Shown here one piece after another: positions 55,145 through 62,787 of a DNA stretch of 64,000 nt (positions are counted from its first letter, which is position 1; each line of letters starts with the position of its first letter). Below the pieces are notes generated by a model. The model worked only from the letters and a program-made list of their open reading frames with translations, was not told the origin of the DNA and searched no databases. A program made the position numbers and the translations under genes. This stretch comes from Frigoribacterium sp. MEB024 (lineage in GTDB: Bacteria > Actinomycetota > Actinomycetes > Actinomycetales > Microbacteriaceae). Where the stretch lies: contig NZ_JXQZ01000099.1 in NCBI RefSeq assembly GCF_000878135.1, forward strand, positions 29,691 through 93,690. The letters run 5' to 3'.

Positions 55145-56695
55145 ATGGCCACATTCGTCGACCAAGTGACCCTCCACCTCCGCGCCGGCAACGGCGGCAA
55201 CGGCTGCGTGTCCGTCAAGCGCGAGAAGTTCAAGCCGCTGGCCGGCCCCGACGGCGGCAACGGCGGTCACGGCGGTGACGTCGTGATCGTCAGCGACACC
55301 GGCGTCACGACGCTGCTCGGGTTCCACCGTGCTCCGCACCGGTCCAGCGACAACGGCGGCTTCGGCATGGGAGACCACCGTGCCGGCACCAACGGCGAGA
55401 CCCTCGAACTCGTCGTGCCCGTGGGCACGGTCGTCAAGTCCGCCGACGGCACCGAGTTGATCGACATGGTCGAGCCCGGAATGCGCTACGTCGCCGCCGA
55501 GGGCGGCATCGGCGGCCTGGGCAACGCGGCCCTCTCGTCCACCAAGCGCAAGGCCCCCGGCTTCGCCCTGCTCGGCACCCCCGGCTGGGCCGGGGACGTG
55601 CTGCTCGAACTCAAGGTCGTCGCCGACATCGCCCTGGTGGGCTACCCGTCGGCCGGCAAGTCGAGCCTCGTCGCGGCCCTCTCGGCCGCGAAGCCGAAGA
55701 TCGCCGACTACCCCTTCACGACGCTGCACCCCAACCTCGGCGTCGTCGAGTCGGGCGACACGCGCTACACGGTCGCCGACGTCCCCGGGTTGATCGAGGG
55801 TGCCAGCGAGGGCAAGGGACTCGGGCTCGAGTTCCTGCGCCACGTCGAGCGCTGCTCGGCGCTGCTGCACGTCCTCGACTGCGCGACCCTCGACCCCGGC
55901 CGCGACCCGCTGACCGACCTCGACGTCATCCTGCGCGAACTCGAGGCCTATCCCGTCCCCGACGGCCAGAAGCCGCTGCTCGACCGCCCGCAACTGATCG
56001 CGCTGAACAAGGTCGACGTGCCCGACGGTCGCGAGCTGGCCGACTTCGTCACGCCCGAGCTCGAGGCCCGCGGCTACCGCGTCTTCGAGATCTCCGCCGT
56101 GAGCCACGAGGGCCTGCGCAACCTGTCCTTCGCCCTGGCCGACGTCGTCGAGGCCAGCCGAGCCGAGATCGCGGCCCGCCCCGCGCCTCCTCGCATCGTC
56201 ATGCGCCCCCGCGCCGTCAACGAGAAGCCCTTCGTCATCAGGGTCGAGGGCGGAACCTACGGCAACGTGTACCGCATCCTGGGCCAGAAGCCCGAGCGCT
56301 GGGTCGTGCAGACCGACTTCAACAACGAAGAGGCCGTGGGCTACCTCGCCGACCGGCTCAACGCCATCGGCGTCGAGGACGCCCTGTTCAAGGCCGGTGC
56401 GCAGGCCGGTTCGACGGTCGTCATCGGCCCCGAGGGCGGCATCGTCTTCGACTGGGAGCCCACCCTCACCTCGACGGCCGAGCTGATGACGAGCGCCCGT
56501 GGCACCGACCCGCGCCTGATCCAGAACGACCGTCCGACCCGCAACCAGCGTCGCGAAGAATACTTCGAGCGCATGGACGCCAAGGCCGAGGCCCGCGCCG
56601 AGCTGCAGCGCGAACGCGCCGCCGGCCTGTGGACCGACGACGAGGGGTTCCTGGTCAAAGAGGGCGACGACGTCGAAGGCGACGAGCGGGCGTGA
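55145..56695 (+). CDS. obgE: GTPase ObgE/CgtA
   Basis: Protein of 516 residues with the three Obg parts. The Gly-rich Obg fold spans 1-158 ([31 protein letters not shown]). The G domain starts with [11 protein letters not shown] (G1, about 163-173), then FTTLHPN (G2), DVPGLIEGA (G3) and NKVDV (G4). The C-terminal OCT domain follows, with a charged extension (about 450-516). It acts in 50S assembly and stringent control. It has a weak upstream TTTGAC and its stop overlaps proB by 4 bp. Confidence 0.97.
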   Translation: MATFVDQVTLHLRAGNGGNGCVSVKREKFKPLAGPDGGNGGHGGDVVIVSDTGVTTLLGFHRAPHRSSDNGGFGMGDHRAGTNGETLELVVPVGTVVKSADGTELIDMVEPGMRYVAAEGGIGGLGNAALSSTKRKAPGFALLGTPGWAGDVLLELKVVADIALVGYPSAGKSSLVAALSAAKPKIADYPFTTLHPNLGVVESGDTRYTVADVPGLIEGASEGKGLGLEFLRHVERCSALLHVLDCATLDPGRDPLTDLDVILRELEAYPVPDGQKPLLDRPQLIALNKVDVPDGRELADFVTPELEARGYRVFEISAVSHEGLRNLSFALADVVEASRAEIAARPAPPRIVMRPRAVNEKPFVIRVEGGTYGNVYRILGQKPERWVVQTDFNNEEAVGYLADRLNAIGVEDALFKAGAQAGSTVVIGPEGGIVFDWEPTLTSTAELMTSARGTDPRLIQNDRPTRNQRREEYFERMDAKAEARAELQRERAAGLWTDDEGFLVKEGDDVEGDERA

Positions 56696-57537
56696 CCGGG
56701 GGCGTCGTCGACCGCGCCGGCCTCGGCACGGCCCGCCGCATCGTGGTCAAGGTCGGCTCGTCGTCGATCAGCGGTGACAACGCGGGCCAGATCGAGCCGC
56801 TGGTCGACGCCCTCGCCGCGACGTACGGTCGGGGCGCCCAGGTCGTGCTCGTCTCGTCCGGGGCCATCGCCACGGGCCTGCCGCACCTGCGGGTCGACTC
56901 CCGTCCGACCGACCTCGCCACCCAGCAGGCGGCCGCCGCGGTCGGGCAGAACGTCCTCATCTACCGGTACCAGCAGAGTCTGCGCCGCTACGGCATCGTG
57001 GCCGGGCAGGTGCTGCTGACCGCCGGCGACATGCAGAACCCGACCCACCGCAGCAACGCCCAGCGCGCCATGGAGCGCCTGCTCGAGCTGCGCATCCTGC
57101 CGATCGTCAACGAGAACGACACCGTCGCGACCCACGAGATCCGCTTCGGCGACAACGACCGGCTCGCGGCGCTGGTGTCGCAGTTGATCGGTGCCGACGC
57201 GCTCGTCCTGCTCAGCGACGTCGACGCCCTGTACACCCGACCGCCGCACGAACCCGGCGCCGTCGCGATCGTCGACGTGCCCTTCGGGGACGAGCTCGCC
57301 GGGGTCACCTTCGGCGAGGCAGGCGCGGCCGGCGTCGGGACGGGAGGCGCGGGCACGAAGGTCGCGGCCGCCCGGTTCGCGGCCGAGGCCGGCACACCCG
57401 TCCTCGTGACGAGCACCGGCAACGTCGCCCGGGCACTCGCGGGCGAACAGGTCGGCACCTTCTTCGAGGCGGCGGGAGGCGCGGGGTCGGGACCTGCGAC
57501 GGGGGACGCCGGTTCCGCGGGCGGGCGACCGGCCTGA
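56692..57537 (+). CDS. proB: Glutamate 5-kinase, single-domain
   Basis: Amino-acid kinase of 281 residues from a GTG overlapping the obgE stop (GTGA). The start of the kinase domain is [14 protein letters not shown] (about 13-26), then [14 protein letters not shown] (about 51-64), [20 protein letters not shown] (about 137-156) and [17 protein letters not shown] (about 214-230). It phosphorylates glutamate in the first step of proline synthesis. The C-terminal PUA domain of most bacterial ProB proteins (about 100 residues) is absent; the tail is Gly/Ala-rich. proA follows after 87 bp with its own -10. Confidence 0.95.
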   Translation: MTGGVVDRAGLGTARRIVVKVGSSSISGDNAGQIEPLVDALAATYGRGAQVVLVSSGAIATGLPHLRVDSRPTDLATQQAAAAVGQNVLIYRYQQSLRRYGIVAGQVLLTAGDMQNPTHRSNAQRAMERLLELRILPIVNENDTVATHEIRFGDNDRLAALVSQLIGADALVLLSDVDALYTRPPHEPGAVAIVDVPFGDELAGVTFGEAGAAGVGTGGAGTKVAAARFAAEAGTPVLVTSTGNVARALAGEQVGTFFEAAGGAGSGPATGDAGSAGGRPA

Positions 57538-57612
57538 CCCGCGCCTCCCGGGGTGTCGTCCGGGCGACCGGAGGCGACCGTCGACGGCCTCGCGGGACGG
57601 GGGAGCGGCGCA

Positions 57613-57624
57613 TAGGCTTCGTGC
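57613..57624 (+). promoter_or_regulatory. -10 of leaderless proA transcript
   Basis: TAGGCT at 57613-57618 lies 6 nt before the proA ATG at 57625. No Shine-Dalgarno is present in the 6-nt gap. Confidence 0.5.
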
Positions 57625-58893
57625 ATGTCGCTCATCGATGCCCCGGCCCCGTCGCTCACCGACAAGCTGACCGCTGCGAAGGCCGCCTCGCGCGTGCTCG
57701 CCACCGCGACGGCCGTCCGCAAGGACGCGGGGCTGCGGGCCGTCGCCGCCGCGCTGGTCGCGAACGTCGACCGCATCGTCGCGGCCAACGAGCTCGACCT
57801 GGCGAACGCGCGTGAGAACGGCGTCGGTGCGTCACTCCAGGACCGCCTGCGGCTGGACTCCGGTCGGCTGGCCGGGCTCGCGTCGGCCACCGAGCTCGTG
57901 GCCTCGCTCGTCGACCCGGTCGGCGAGTCGGTGCGGGGCAAGGTGCTGCCGAACGGGCTGCGGCTCGACCAGGTCCGCGTGCCGTTCGGTGTGGTGGGCG
58001 CGATCTACGAGGCCCGGCCCAACGTGACGGTCGACATCGCGGCACTCGCCCTGAAGAGCGGCAACGCGGCCGTCCTGCGCGGCGGCAGCGCGGCGCAGCA
58101 GTCCAACCGTGTGCTGGTCGAGGTCATGCGCGAGGCGCTGGCCGAGGTGGGGCTGCCCGCCGACGCCGTCGTCACCATCGACGAGTTCGGCCGCGAGGGG
58201 GCCCGTGAGCTGATGCGGGCCCGGGGGCTGGTCGACGTGCTGATCCCTCGGGGCAGCGCCGAGCTGATCGACACCGTCGTCCGTGAGTCGACGGTGCCGG
58301 TCATCGAGACCGGTGCCGGGGTCGTGCACGTCTTCCTCGACGCCAGCGCCGACGAGGGCTGGGCCGTCGACATCGTGCAGAACGCCAAGGTCCAGCGCCC
58401 GAGCGTGTGCAACGCGCTCGAGACGCTGCTCGTCCACCGCGAGGCGGCGGATCGCCTGCTGCCCCCGGTGCTGGGTGCCCTGCGCGCCTCCGGGGTGACG
58501 ATCCACGGCGACGAGCGGACGCTCGAGGTCTTCCCCGACGGGGTTCCGGCGACCGACGACGACTGGGCGACCGAGTACATGGGGCTCGACCTCGCGGTCC
58601 GGGTCGTCGCCGACGTCGACGAGGCCATGGCCCACATCGCCCGGTGGTCGACCCACCACACCGAGTCGATCGTGACCAACGACCTGGCGACCGCCGAGCG
58701 GTTCCTCGCCGAGGTCGACAGCGCCGTCGTCATGGTCAACGCCTCGACCCGCTTCACCGACGGCGGCGAGTTCGGCTTCGGGGCCGAGGTCGGCATCTCG
58801 ACCCAGAAGCTCCACGCCCGCGGACCGATGGGGCTCGCCGAACTCACGAGCACCAAATGGGTCGTGCGGGGCCAGGGCCAGGTGCGCGGGTAG
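57625..58893 (+). CDS. proA: Gamma-glutamyl phosphate reductase
   Basis: Protein of 422 residues of the aldehyde dehydrogenase superfamily. [20 protein letters not shown] (about 121-140) is the ProA signature region, the catalytic Cys is in [17 protein letters not shown] (about 261-277), and the C-terminal [21 protein letters not shown] block (about 385-405) is intact. It reduces glutamyl-5-phosphate to the semialdehyde with NADPH. It sits behind proB, the common pairing, but with its own promoter. Confidence 0.97.
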   Translation: MSLIDAPAPSLTDKLTAAKAASRVLATATAVRKDAGLRAVAAALVANVDRIVAANELDLANARENGVGASLQDRLRLDSGRLAGLASATELVASLVDPVGESVRGKVLPNGLRLDQVRVPFGVVGAIYEARPNVTVDIAALALKSGNAAVLRGGSAAQQSNRVLVEVMREALAEVGLPADAVVTIDEFGREGARELMRARGLVDVLIPRGSAELIDTVVRESTVPVIETGAGVVHVFLDASADEGWAVDIVQNAKVQRPSVCNALETLLVHREAADRLLPPVLGALRASGVTIHGDERTLEVFPDGVPATDDDWATEYMGLDLAVRVVADVDEAMAHIARWSTHHTESIVTNDLATAERFLAEVDSAVVMVNASTRFTDGGEFGFGAEVGISTQKLHARGPMGLAELTSTKWVVRGQGQVRG

Positions 58894-58931
58894 ACTGACC
58901 GACGATCGTCACCGCCTGAACGGGAGAACCC

Positions 58932-59153
58932 ATGCTCGACGCCTCGCTGCTGCTCGCCGAAGCCCACGAAGAACTCGCACCGCTGATCGCCCCGGCCCCG
59001 GTCATCGCCGGCGTCTTCGCCATCGCGTTCCTCGTCCTCGGCTACGTGGTCTTCAGCTACCGCGACGTCGCCAACCGGTCGCTGCGCAAGGCGAACAAGC
59101 TCGACCACCACGACGGTCCGATCGACGAGTTCGGTCACCCCGAGAAGCACTGA
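58932..59153 (+). CDS. Small single-helix membrane protein
   Basis: Protein of 73 residues. One membrane helix (about 22-43) is flanked by a short acidic outside segment ([10 protein letters not shown]) and a cytoplasmic tail rich in charged and His residues ([19 protein letters not shown]). GGGAGAA lies 8 nt before the ATG, and TAGACT at about 58892-58897 could be a -10. It stands between proA and nadD in the same orientation. I do not know its function. Confidence 0.7.
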   Translation: MLDASLLLAEAHEELAPLIAPAPVIAGVFAIAFLVLGYVVFSYRDVANRSLRKANKLDHHDGPIDEFGHPEKH

Positions 59154-59170
59154 CCGCCGAGGCCGGCGAG

Positions 59171-59797
59171 ATGGTCGTGGCGGGCGCCACCGTGCCCGAC
59201 GGCGAGGGCGTCAGGCGACCCCGCGTCGGCATCATGGGCGGCACGTTCGACCCGATCCACCACGGGCACCTGGTCGCGGCCAGCGAGGTCGCACAGTCGT
59301 TCCACCTCGACGAGGTCGTCTTCGTGCCGACCGGTCAACCGTGGATGAAACCCGAGGTCAGCGAGGCGGAGCACCGCTACCTCATGACGGTCATCGCCAC
59401 GGCGTCGAACCCGACCTTCACGGTCAGCCGCGTCGACGTCGACCGCGAGGGGCCGACCTACACGATCGACACCCTGCGCGACATCCGTCGCCTGCGTCCG
59501 ACGGCCGAGCTCTTCTTCATCACCGGCGCCGACGCCGTCGCCCAGATCCTCGACTGGAAAGACGTCCAAGAGCTCTGGGACCTCGCCCACTTCGTCGCCG
59601 TGTCCCGGCCGGGGCACGACCTCAGCGTTAGCGGTTTGCCCGAGAGCGACGTAAGCTTGCTCGAAGTCCCCGCACTGGCCATCTCGTCGACCGATTGCCG
59701 CGCCCGGGTGGGTCGAGACTTTCCGGTGTGGTACTTGGTCCCCGACGGCGTCGTCCAGTACATCTCCAAGCACCATCTGTATCGGAGCGTTTCATGA
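59171..59797 (+). CDS. nadD: Nicotinate-nucleotide adenylyltransferase
   Basis: Protein of 208 residues. The nucleotidyltransferase signature is [15 protein letters not shown] (about 20-34, with the HxGH motif), and the C-terminal [10 protein letters not shown] (about 178-187) matches the ISSTxIR motif. It makes nicotinic acid adenine dinucleotide in NAD synthesis. The first about 17 residues ([15 protein letters not shown]) are an extension without a clear Shine-Dalgarno; a start closer to [10 protein letters not shown] is possible. It overlaps the next gene by 4 bp. Confidence 0.93.
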   Translation: MVVAGATVPDGEGVRRPRVGIMGGTFDPIHHGHLVAASEVAQSFHLDEVVFVPTGQPWMKPEVSEAEHRYLMTVIATASNPTFTVSRVDVDREGPTYTIDTLRDIRRLRPTAELFFITGADAVAQILDWKDVQELWDLAHFVAVSRPGHDLSVSGLPESDVSLLEVPALAISSTDCRARVGRDFPVWYLVPDGVVQYISKHHLYRSVS

Positions 59798-61002
59798 GCA
59801 CGTCCGACGGTCAGCCGCCCCTCACCCGGCGACAGATCCGCGACCTCGAGCGAGCCCGCGAGGCCGGTCAGGCCATCACCGGCGCCGTGCCCGTGGTGCC
59901 CGCCTCAATCTCGACGCCCGCCCCGCGCCCTGCGGCGGGCTCGACGGGTGACGTGCCGATGCCGGTGCCGTCGTCGGCCGCGCTGCGCGACGTCCCGCCC
60001 CCCGCACCGGGTTCCGTCGTCGACCCCGGCACCGGTCTGACCCGCCGGCAGATGCGCGCGCTGCGTGACGCGAGCCAGAGCCGCGACGCGTCTCCCGTGC
60101 CCCTGCAGGCCCCCGCCCCCGAACCCCGTCGTCCGTTGGCCGACGCGCTCAACACCGTCGACGAGATCGCCCCCGCCGCCGACGACCGTCCGGCCTCCGC
60201 GCCCGGCGCGTCCGGTCCGGCTCCGGTAGCCGTCCGCCCCGCCTCGGCCCCCGTGCCGTCCGCCGCACCGGACGACTACGACGCGTCGGACGACGCCCCG
60301 GGGCCCCGTCGCACGGGTGCGGCCTCCTCGGTCCCTCCGGTGTCCTCGACCCCCACGCCGACGTCGACGCCCACGGTCTTTCCGTTCGCGTTGTCCGACG
60401 AGCAGGGCCGCGGCGGGCAGGGCTCGCCGAGCGCGCCTCCTGCCCCGTCCCGTTCCGCGGCGTCGACGGCGTCGCGCCCGGCGGGTTCCGGTTCATCGCC
60501 CGAGCAGCGTGACGAGCAGTCCGACGCGTCGCCCGTCGTGCCGTCCGGTCACTGGTCGACCCAGTCCGACGAGCCCGACGCGCAGTCCGTCCCGGGCCGT
60601 CAGCTCGGCACCAGCACGGGTCAGCAGAACGCGCTGATCCTCACCGACGCCCAGGTCGCCGACGTGACCGGTGCGCTCAACGCGACCGGCGAGATCATCA
60701 TCACGGGCTCGATCGACCTGCCCCGCAGCTTGGCGTCGACCGGCTCGCAGGCCCGGATCGACAACTCCGACATGGACCGCATCCTCGAGCAGGGCGACGC
60801 CGAGCAGGCAACGAGCGACGCCGAGCCCGTCCGTGCCAGCCGAGCCATCAGCACGCACACGTCCACCCGCGCCGTCGTGCTGGCCGCGTCGCAGCCCAAG
60901 GGCAACCACCTGCCGCTGATCCTCGGGATCTCGGGCGGCGTCGTGGGCCTCGGTATCATCGGCTTGATCATCGGTGGCTTCGCCACCGGGGTGCTGGGCT
61001 GA
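59794..61002 (+). CDS. Low-complexity protein with LTRRQ motifs and C-terminal helix
   Basis: Protein of 402 residues starting with an ATGA overlap on nadD. The N-terminus has [17 protein letters not shown] (about 9-25), repeated as [16 protein letters not shown] (about 84-99); such LTRRQ-x-R motifs seem to recur in Microbacteriaceae envelope proteins, which is a recollection. Between and after them is Pro/Ala/Ser-rich, probably disordered sequence. One membrane helix ([20 protein letters not shown], about 372-391) is near the C-terminus, giving a tail-anchored topology. Function unknown. It sits between nadD and rsfS, which are normally adjacent. Confidence 0.78.
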   Translation: MSTSDGQPPLTRRQIRDLERAREAGQAITGAVPVVPASISTPAPRPAAGSTGDVPMPVPSSAALRDVPPPAPGSVVDPGTGLTRRQMRALRDASQSRDASPVPLQAPAPEPRRPLADALNTVDEIAPAADDRPASAPGASGPAPVAVRPASAPVPSAAPDDYDASDDAPGPRRTGAASSVPPVSSTPTPTSTPTVFPFALSDEQGRGGQGSPSAPPAPSRSAASTASRPAGSGSSPEQRDEQSDASPVVPSGHWSTQSDEPDAQSVPGRQLGTSTGQQNALILTDAQVADVTGALNATGEIIITGSIDLPRSLASTGSQARIDNSDMDRILEQGDAEQATSDAEPVRASRAISTHTSTRAVVLAASQPKGNHLPLILGISGGVVGLGIIGLIIGGFATGVLG

Positions 61003-61064
61003 GGCCCGACCCACCCGAACCGACCCCGGTCGGCCCGCATCACCACCTACCCCCTAAGGAACAC

Positions 61065-61478
61065 GTGACAGCCACCCCTCGTGCCATCGAGCTGCTGCAG
61101 ATCGCCGCACGCGCGGCCGACGACAAGCAGGCCGACGACCTCGTCGCCCTCGACGTGTCCGGCCCCCTGCCCCTGACCGACGTGTTCCTGCTGGCCACCG
61201 GCCGCAGCGAACGCAACGTGGTCGCCATCGCCGGCGAGATCGAGGACAAGATGCTCGAGGCCGGCGTCAAGACCCTCCGCCGTGAGGGCCGTGCCGAGGG
61301 CCGTTGGGTCCTGCTCGACTTCGGTGACGTCGTCGCGCACGTCTTCCACGACGAGGACCGTCAGTACTACGCGCTCGAGCGCCTCTGGAGCGACTGCCCG
61401 ACGATCCCGCTCGACGTGCTGGCCGAGTCGGCCACCTCACCGGCCGAGGCCACGGCCGACGCGCCGGCCGAGGCCTGA
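61065..61478 (+). CDS. rsfS: Ribosomal silencing factor RsfS
   Basis: Protein of 137 residues (RsfS/Iojap family) from a GTG with AAGGA seven bases upstream. It contains DKQADDLVALDVSGPLPLTD (about 23-42), then FLLATGRSERNVVAIAGEIE (about 43-62) and WVLLDFGDVVAHVFHDEDR (about 83-101), the family core. It binds L14 and prevents subunit joining under starvation. The C-terminal about 25 residues are an Ala/Glu/Pro tail. nadD-rsfS linkage is common. Confidence 0.96.
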   Translation: MTATPRAIELLQIAARAADDKQADDLVALDVSGPLPLTDVFLLATGRSERNVVAIAGEIEDKMLEAGVKTLRREGRAEGRWVLLDFGDVVAHVFHDEDRQYYALERLWSDCPTIPLDVLAESATSPAEATADAPAEA

Positions 61479-61521
61479 CCGCCCCGCGCCTCCTCTGTTT
61501 CGCCGCATCGGCGGGACGTCA

Positions 61522-61558
61522 CGACATGCCGCTCACCCCCGAGGTGAGCGGCATGTCG
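61522..61558. repeat. Intergenic palindrome, copy 3
   Basis: CGACATGCCGCTCACC at 61522-61537 and its complement at 61543-61558 with loop CCCGA. The 16-bp arm is identical to the arm core at 24862-24877. It lies after rsfS and before an AAA ATPase gene in the same orientation. Confidence 0.8.
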
Positions 61559-61649
61559 CGTCTTCTCGGGGCTCGTGGCCGAGAGCCGCGCGCCGAGTGA
61601 GTCGGTGTCGGTGCTGGCTGGTGTCGGTGTTGGATGACAGGCTGAGGGT

Positions 61650-62357
61650 GTGATCGTCGAGCGCGTTCGAGTCCCCGAGGCACTCGTCCCCGACCGCGAC
61701 CAGTGGCCCTTCACGGTGCCCGTCGTGCGGTCGCTGATCGGCGAGGGGCTCGCTCTCGATCGCGCGGTGACGTTCGTCGTGGGTGAGAACGGCAGCGGCA
61801 AGTCGACCGTCGTCGAGGCGCTGGCCGAGGCCTGGGGCGTCGACGTGCGGGGCGGTCGCAGCGATTCGCGGTGGTCGTCGCCGCTCGATAAATCCGCGCT
61901 CGGGCGCGTGATGAAGCTCGACCGGACGCCGATTGGTGCGCGTCTGACGGGCACGGCGGCCCGGGGGTACTTCCTGCGATCCGAAACGGCTCTCGACATG
62001 TTCCGGCGGTTCGAGCCCGGTGATCCGGCGTTCCGTGACGTCAGTCACGGCGAGAGCTTTCTCCAGGCCTTCGACAGCCACGTCGACGGTCGGGGGCTGT
62101 ACCTTCTCGACGAGCCCGAAGCCGCGTTGTCCTTCAGCTCGTGCCTGCGCCTGATGGGCACGCTGGCCGACGTCGTCGAGACGGGCGGGCAGGTCGTCTG
62201 CGCCACTCACTCACCCGTCCTGACGGCCCTGCCCGGGGCTCGCATCCTCGAGGTGGCCGACCAAGGGGTGCGGGCGGTCGAGTGGGCCGATCTCGACCTC
62301 GTGCGCCACTGGCGGGCGTTCCTCGAAGGACCCGAGGGGTACCTGCGTCACCTCTGA
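61650..62357 (+). CDS. AAA family ATPase (small ABC/SMC-like)
   Basis: Protein of 235 residues with a GTG start. Walker A is VVGENGSGKSTVVE (about 43-56), a signature-like SHGESFLQAFDSHV lies at about 131-144, Walker B is YLLDEPEAALS (about 151-161), and the switch His is in CATHSPVLTAL (about 186-196). These are features of the small AAA_21/SMC-like predicted ATPases found alone or in defence and repair modules. Nothing in its neighbourhood shows a partner: it is flanked by a palindromic repeat and tRNA-Ala. Base use is slightly less GC-rich than neighbours (for example GATAAATCC). Confidence 0.8.
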   Translation: MIVERVRVPEALVPDRDQWPFTVPVVRSLIGEGLALDRAVTFVVGENGSGKSTVVEALAEAWGVDVRGGRSDSRWSSPLDKSALGRVMKLDRTPIGARLTGTAARGYFLRSETALDMFRRFEPGDPAFRDVSHGESFLQAFDSHVDGRGLYLLDEPEAALSFSSCLRLMGTLADVVETGGQVVCATHSPVLTALPGARILEVADQGVRAVEWADLDLVRHWRAFLEGPEGYLRHL

Positions 62358-62370
62358 CGTCGGGGTGAAC

Positions 62371-62397
62371 TTGCGGCCGGAAAAAATGTAGTAATGT
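62371..62397 (+). promoter_or_regulatory. tRNA-Ala promoter
   Basis: TTGCGG (62371-62376) and TAATGT (62392-62397) precede tRNA-Ala by about 50 nt. The spacer of 15 bp is short; an alternative -10 in TGTAGA 3 bp downstream would give 18. The surrounding A/T-rich run AAAAAATGTAGTAATG is unusual for this window. Confidence 0.45.
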
Positions 62398-62446
62398 AGA
62401 CGAGTTGCTTCCGACGGGGTGAAAACCTCCGAGGGGCAGCAGTTCT

Positions 62447-62519
62447 GGGTCTGTGGCGCAGCTGGTAGCGCACCTGCATGGCATGCAGGGGGTCAGGGGT
62501 TCGAGTCCCCTCAGATCCA
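62447..62519 (+). tRNA. tRNA-Ala (GGC)
   Basis: Acceptor GGGTCTG pairs with CAGATCC (one G-T), D-arm GCGCAGCTGGTAGCGC, anticodon arm CCTGC-ATGGCAT-GCAGG with anticodon GGC, T-arm AGGGGTTCGAGTCCCCT, discriminator A. CCA follows directly in the DNA (62520-62522), unlike the other two tRNAs here. Confidence 0.96.
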
Positions 62520-62543
62520 CCAGAACGGGTTCGCGAGAACCAC

Positions 62544-62574
62544 ACGAAGGCCCCTCCTCGAGAGGGGCCTTCGT
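62544..62574 (+). terminator. tRNA-Ala terminator
   Basis: A 13-bp perfect stem (ACGAAGGCCCCTC and complement) with loop CTCGA, then CGTTTG, 22 bp beyond the tRNA. Confidence 0.78.
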
Positions 62575-62614
62575 CGTTTGCGGGGCAGCTGTTCGAGGGC
62601 GTCGACCGCAACGC

Positions 62615-62672
62615 CGCCACGACGTAAACACTCCGCCACGAGATGTCGTGGCGGAGTGTTTACTTCGTGGCG
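62615..62672. repeat. Long intergenic palindrome, copy 4 (diverged)
   Basis: Arms 62615-62641 and 62646-62672 pair at 26 of 27 positions with a GATG loop. The arm contains an A/T-rich block (GTAAACACT) and shares the 8-mer CACGACGT with copy 2. It is nested: CGCCACGA occurs at both ends of each arm. It lies between tRNA-Ala and a convergent deaminase gene. Confidence 0.75.
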
Positions 62673-62752
62673 GGTAGCGCGGGTAGCGCGGGTAGCGCGG
62701 GTAGCGCGGGTCGCGCGGGTCGCGCGGGTCGCGCGGGTCGCGCGGGTCGTGC
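62672..62752. repeat. 9-bp microsatellite, nine units
   Basis: Four GGGTAGCGC units (62672-62707), four GGGTCGCGC units (62708-62743) and one GGGTCGTGC (62744-62752). The clean switch from A-type to C-type units shows stepwise expansion. It directly abuts the palindrome at 62615-62672 and lies 35 bp beyond the stop of the deaminase gene, so it is outside the coding region. Confidence 0.9.
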
Positions 62753-62787
62753 CCTCACGCCGACGGGCGCAGGAGGCGCGGGTCGCG

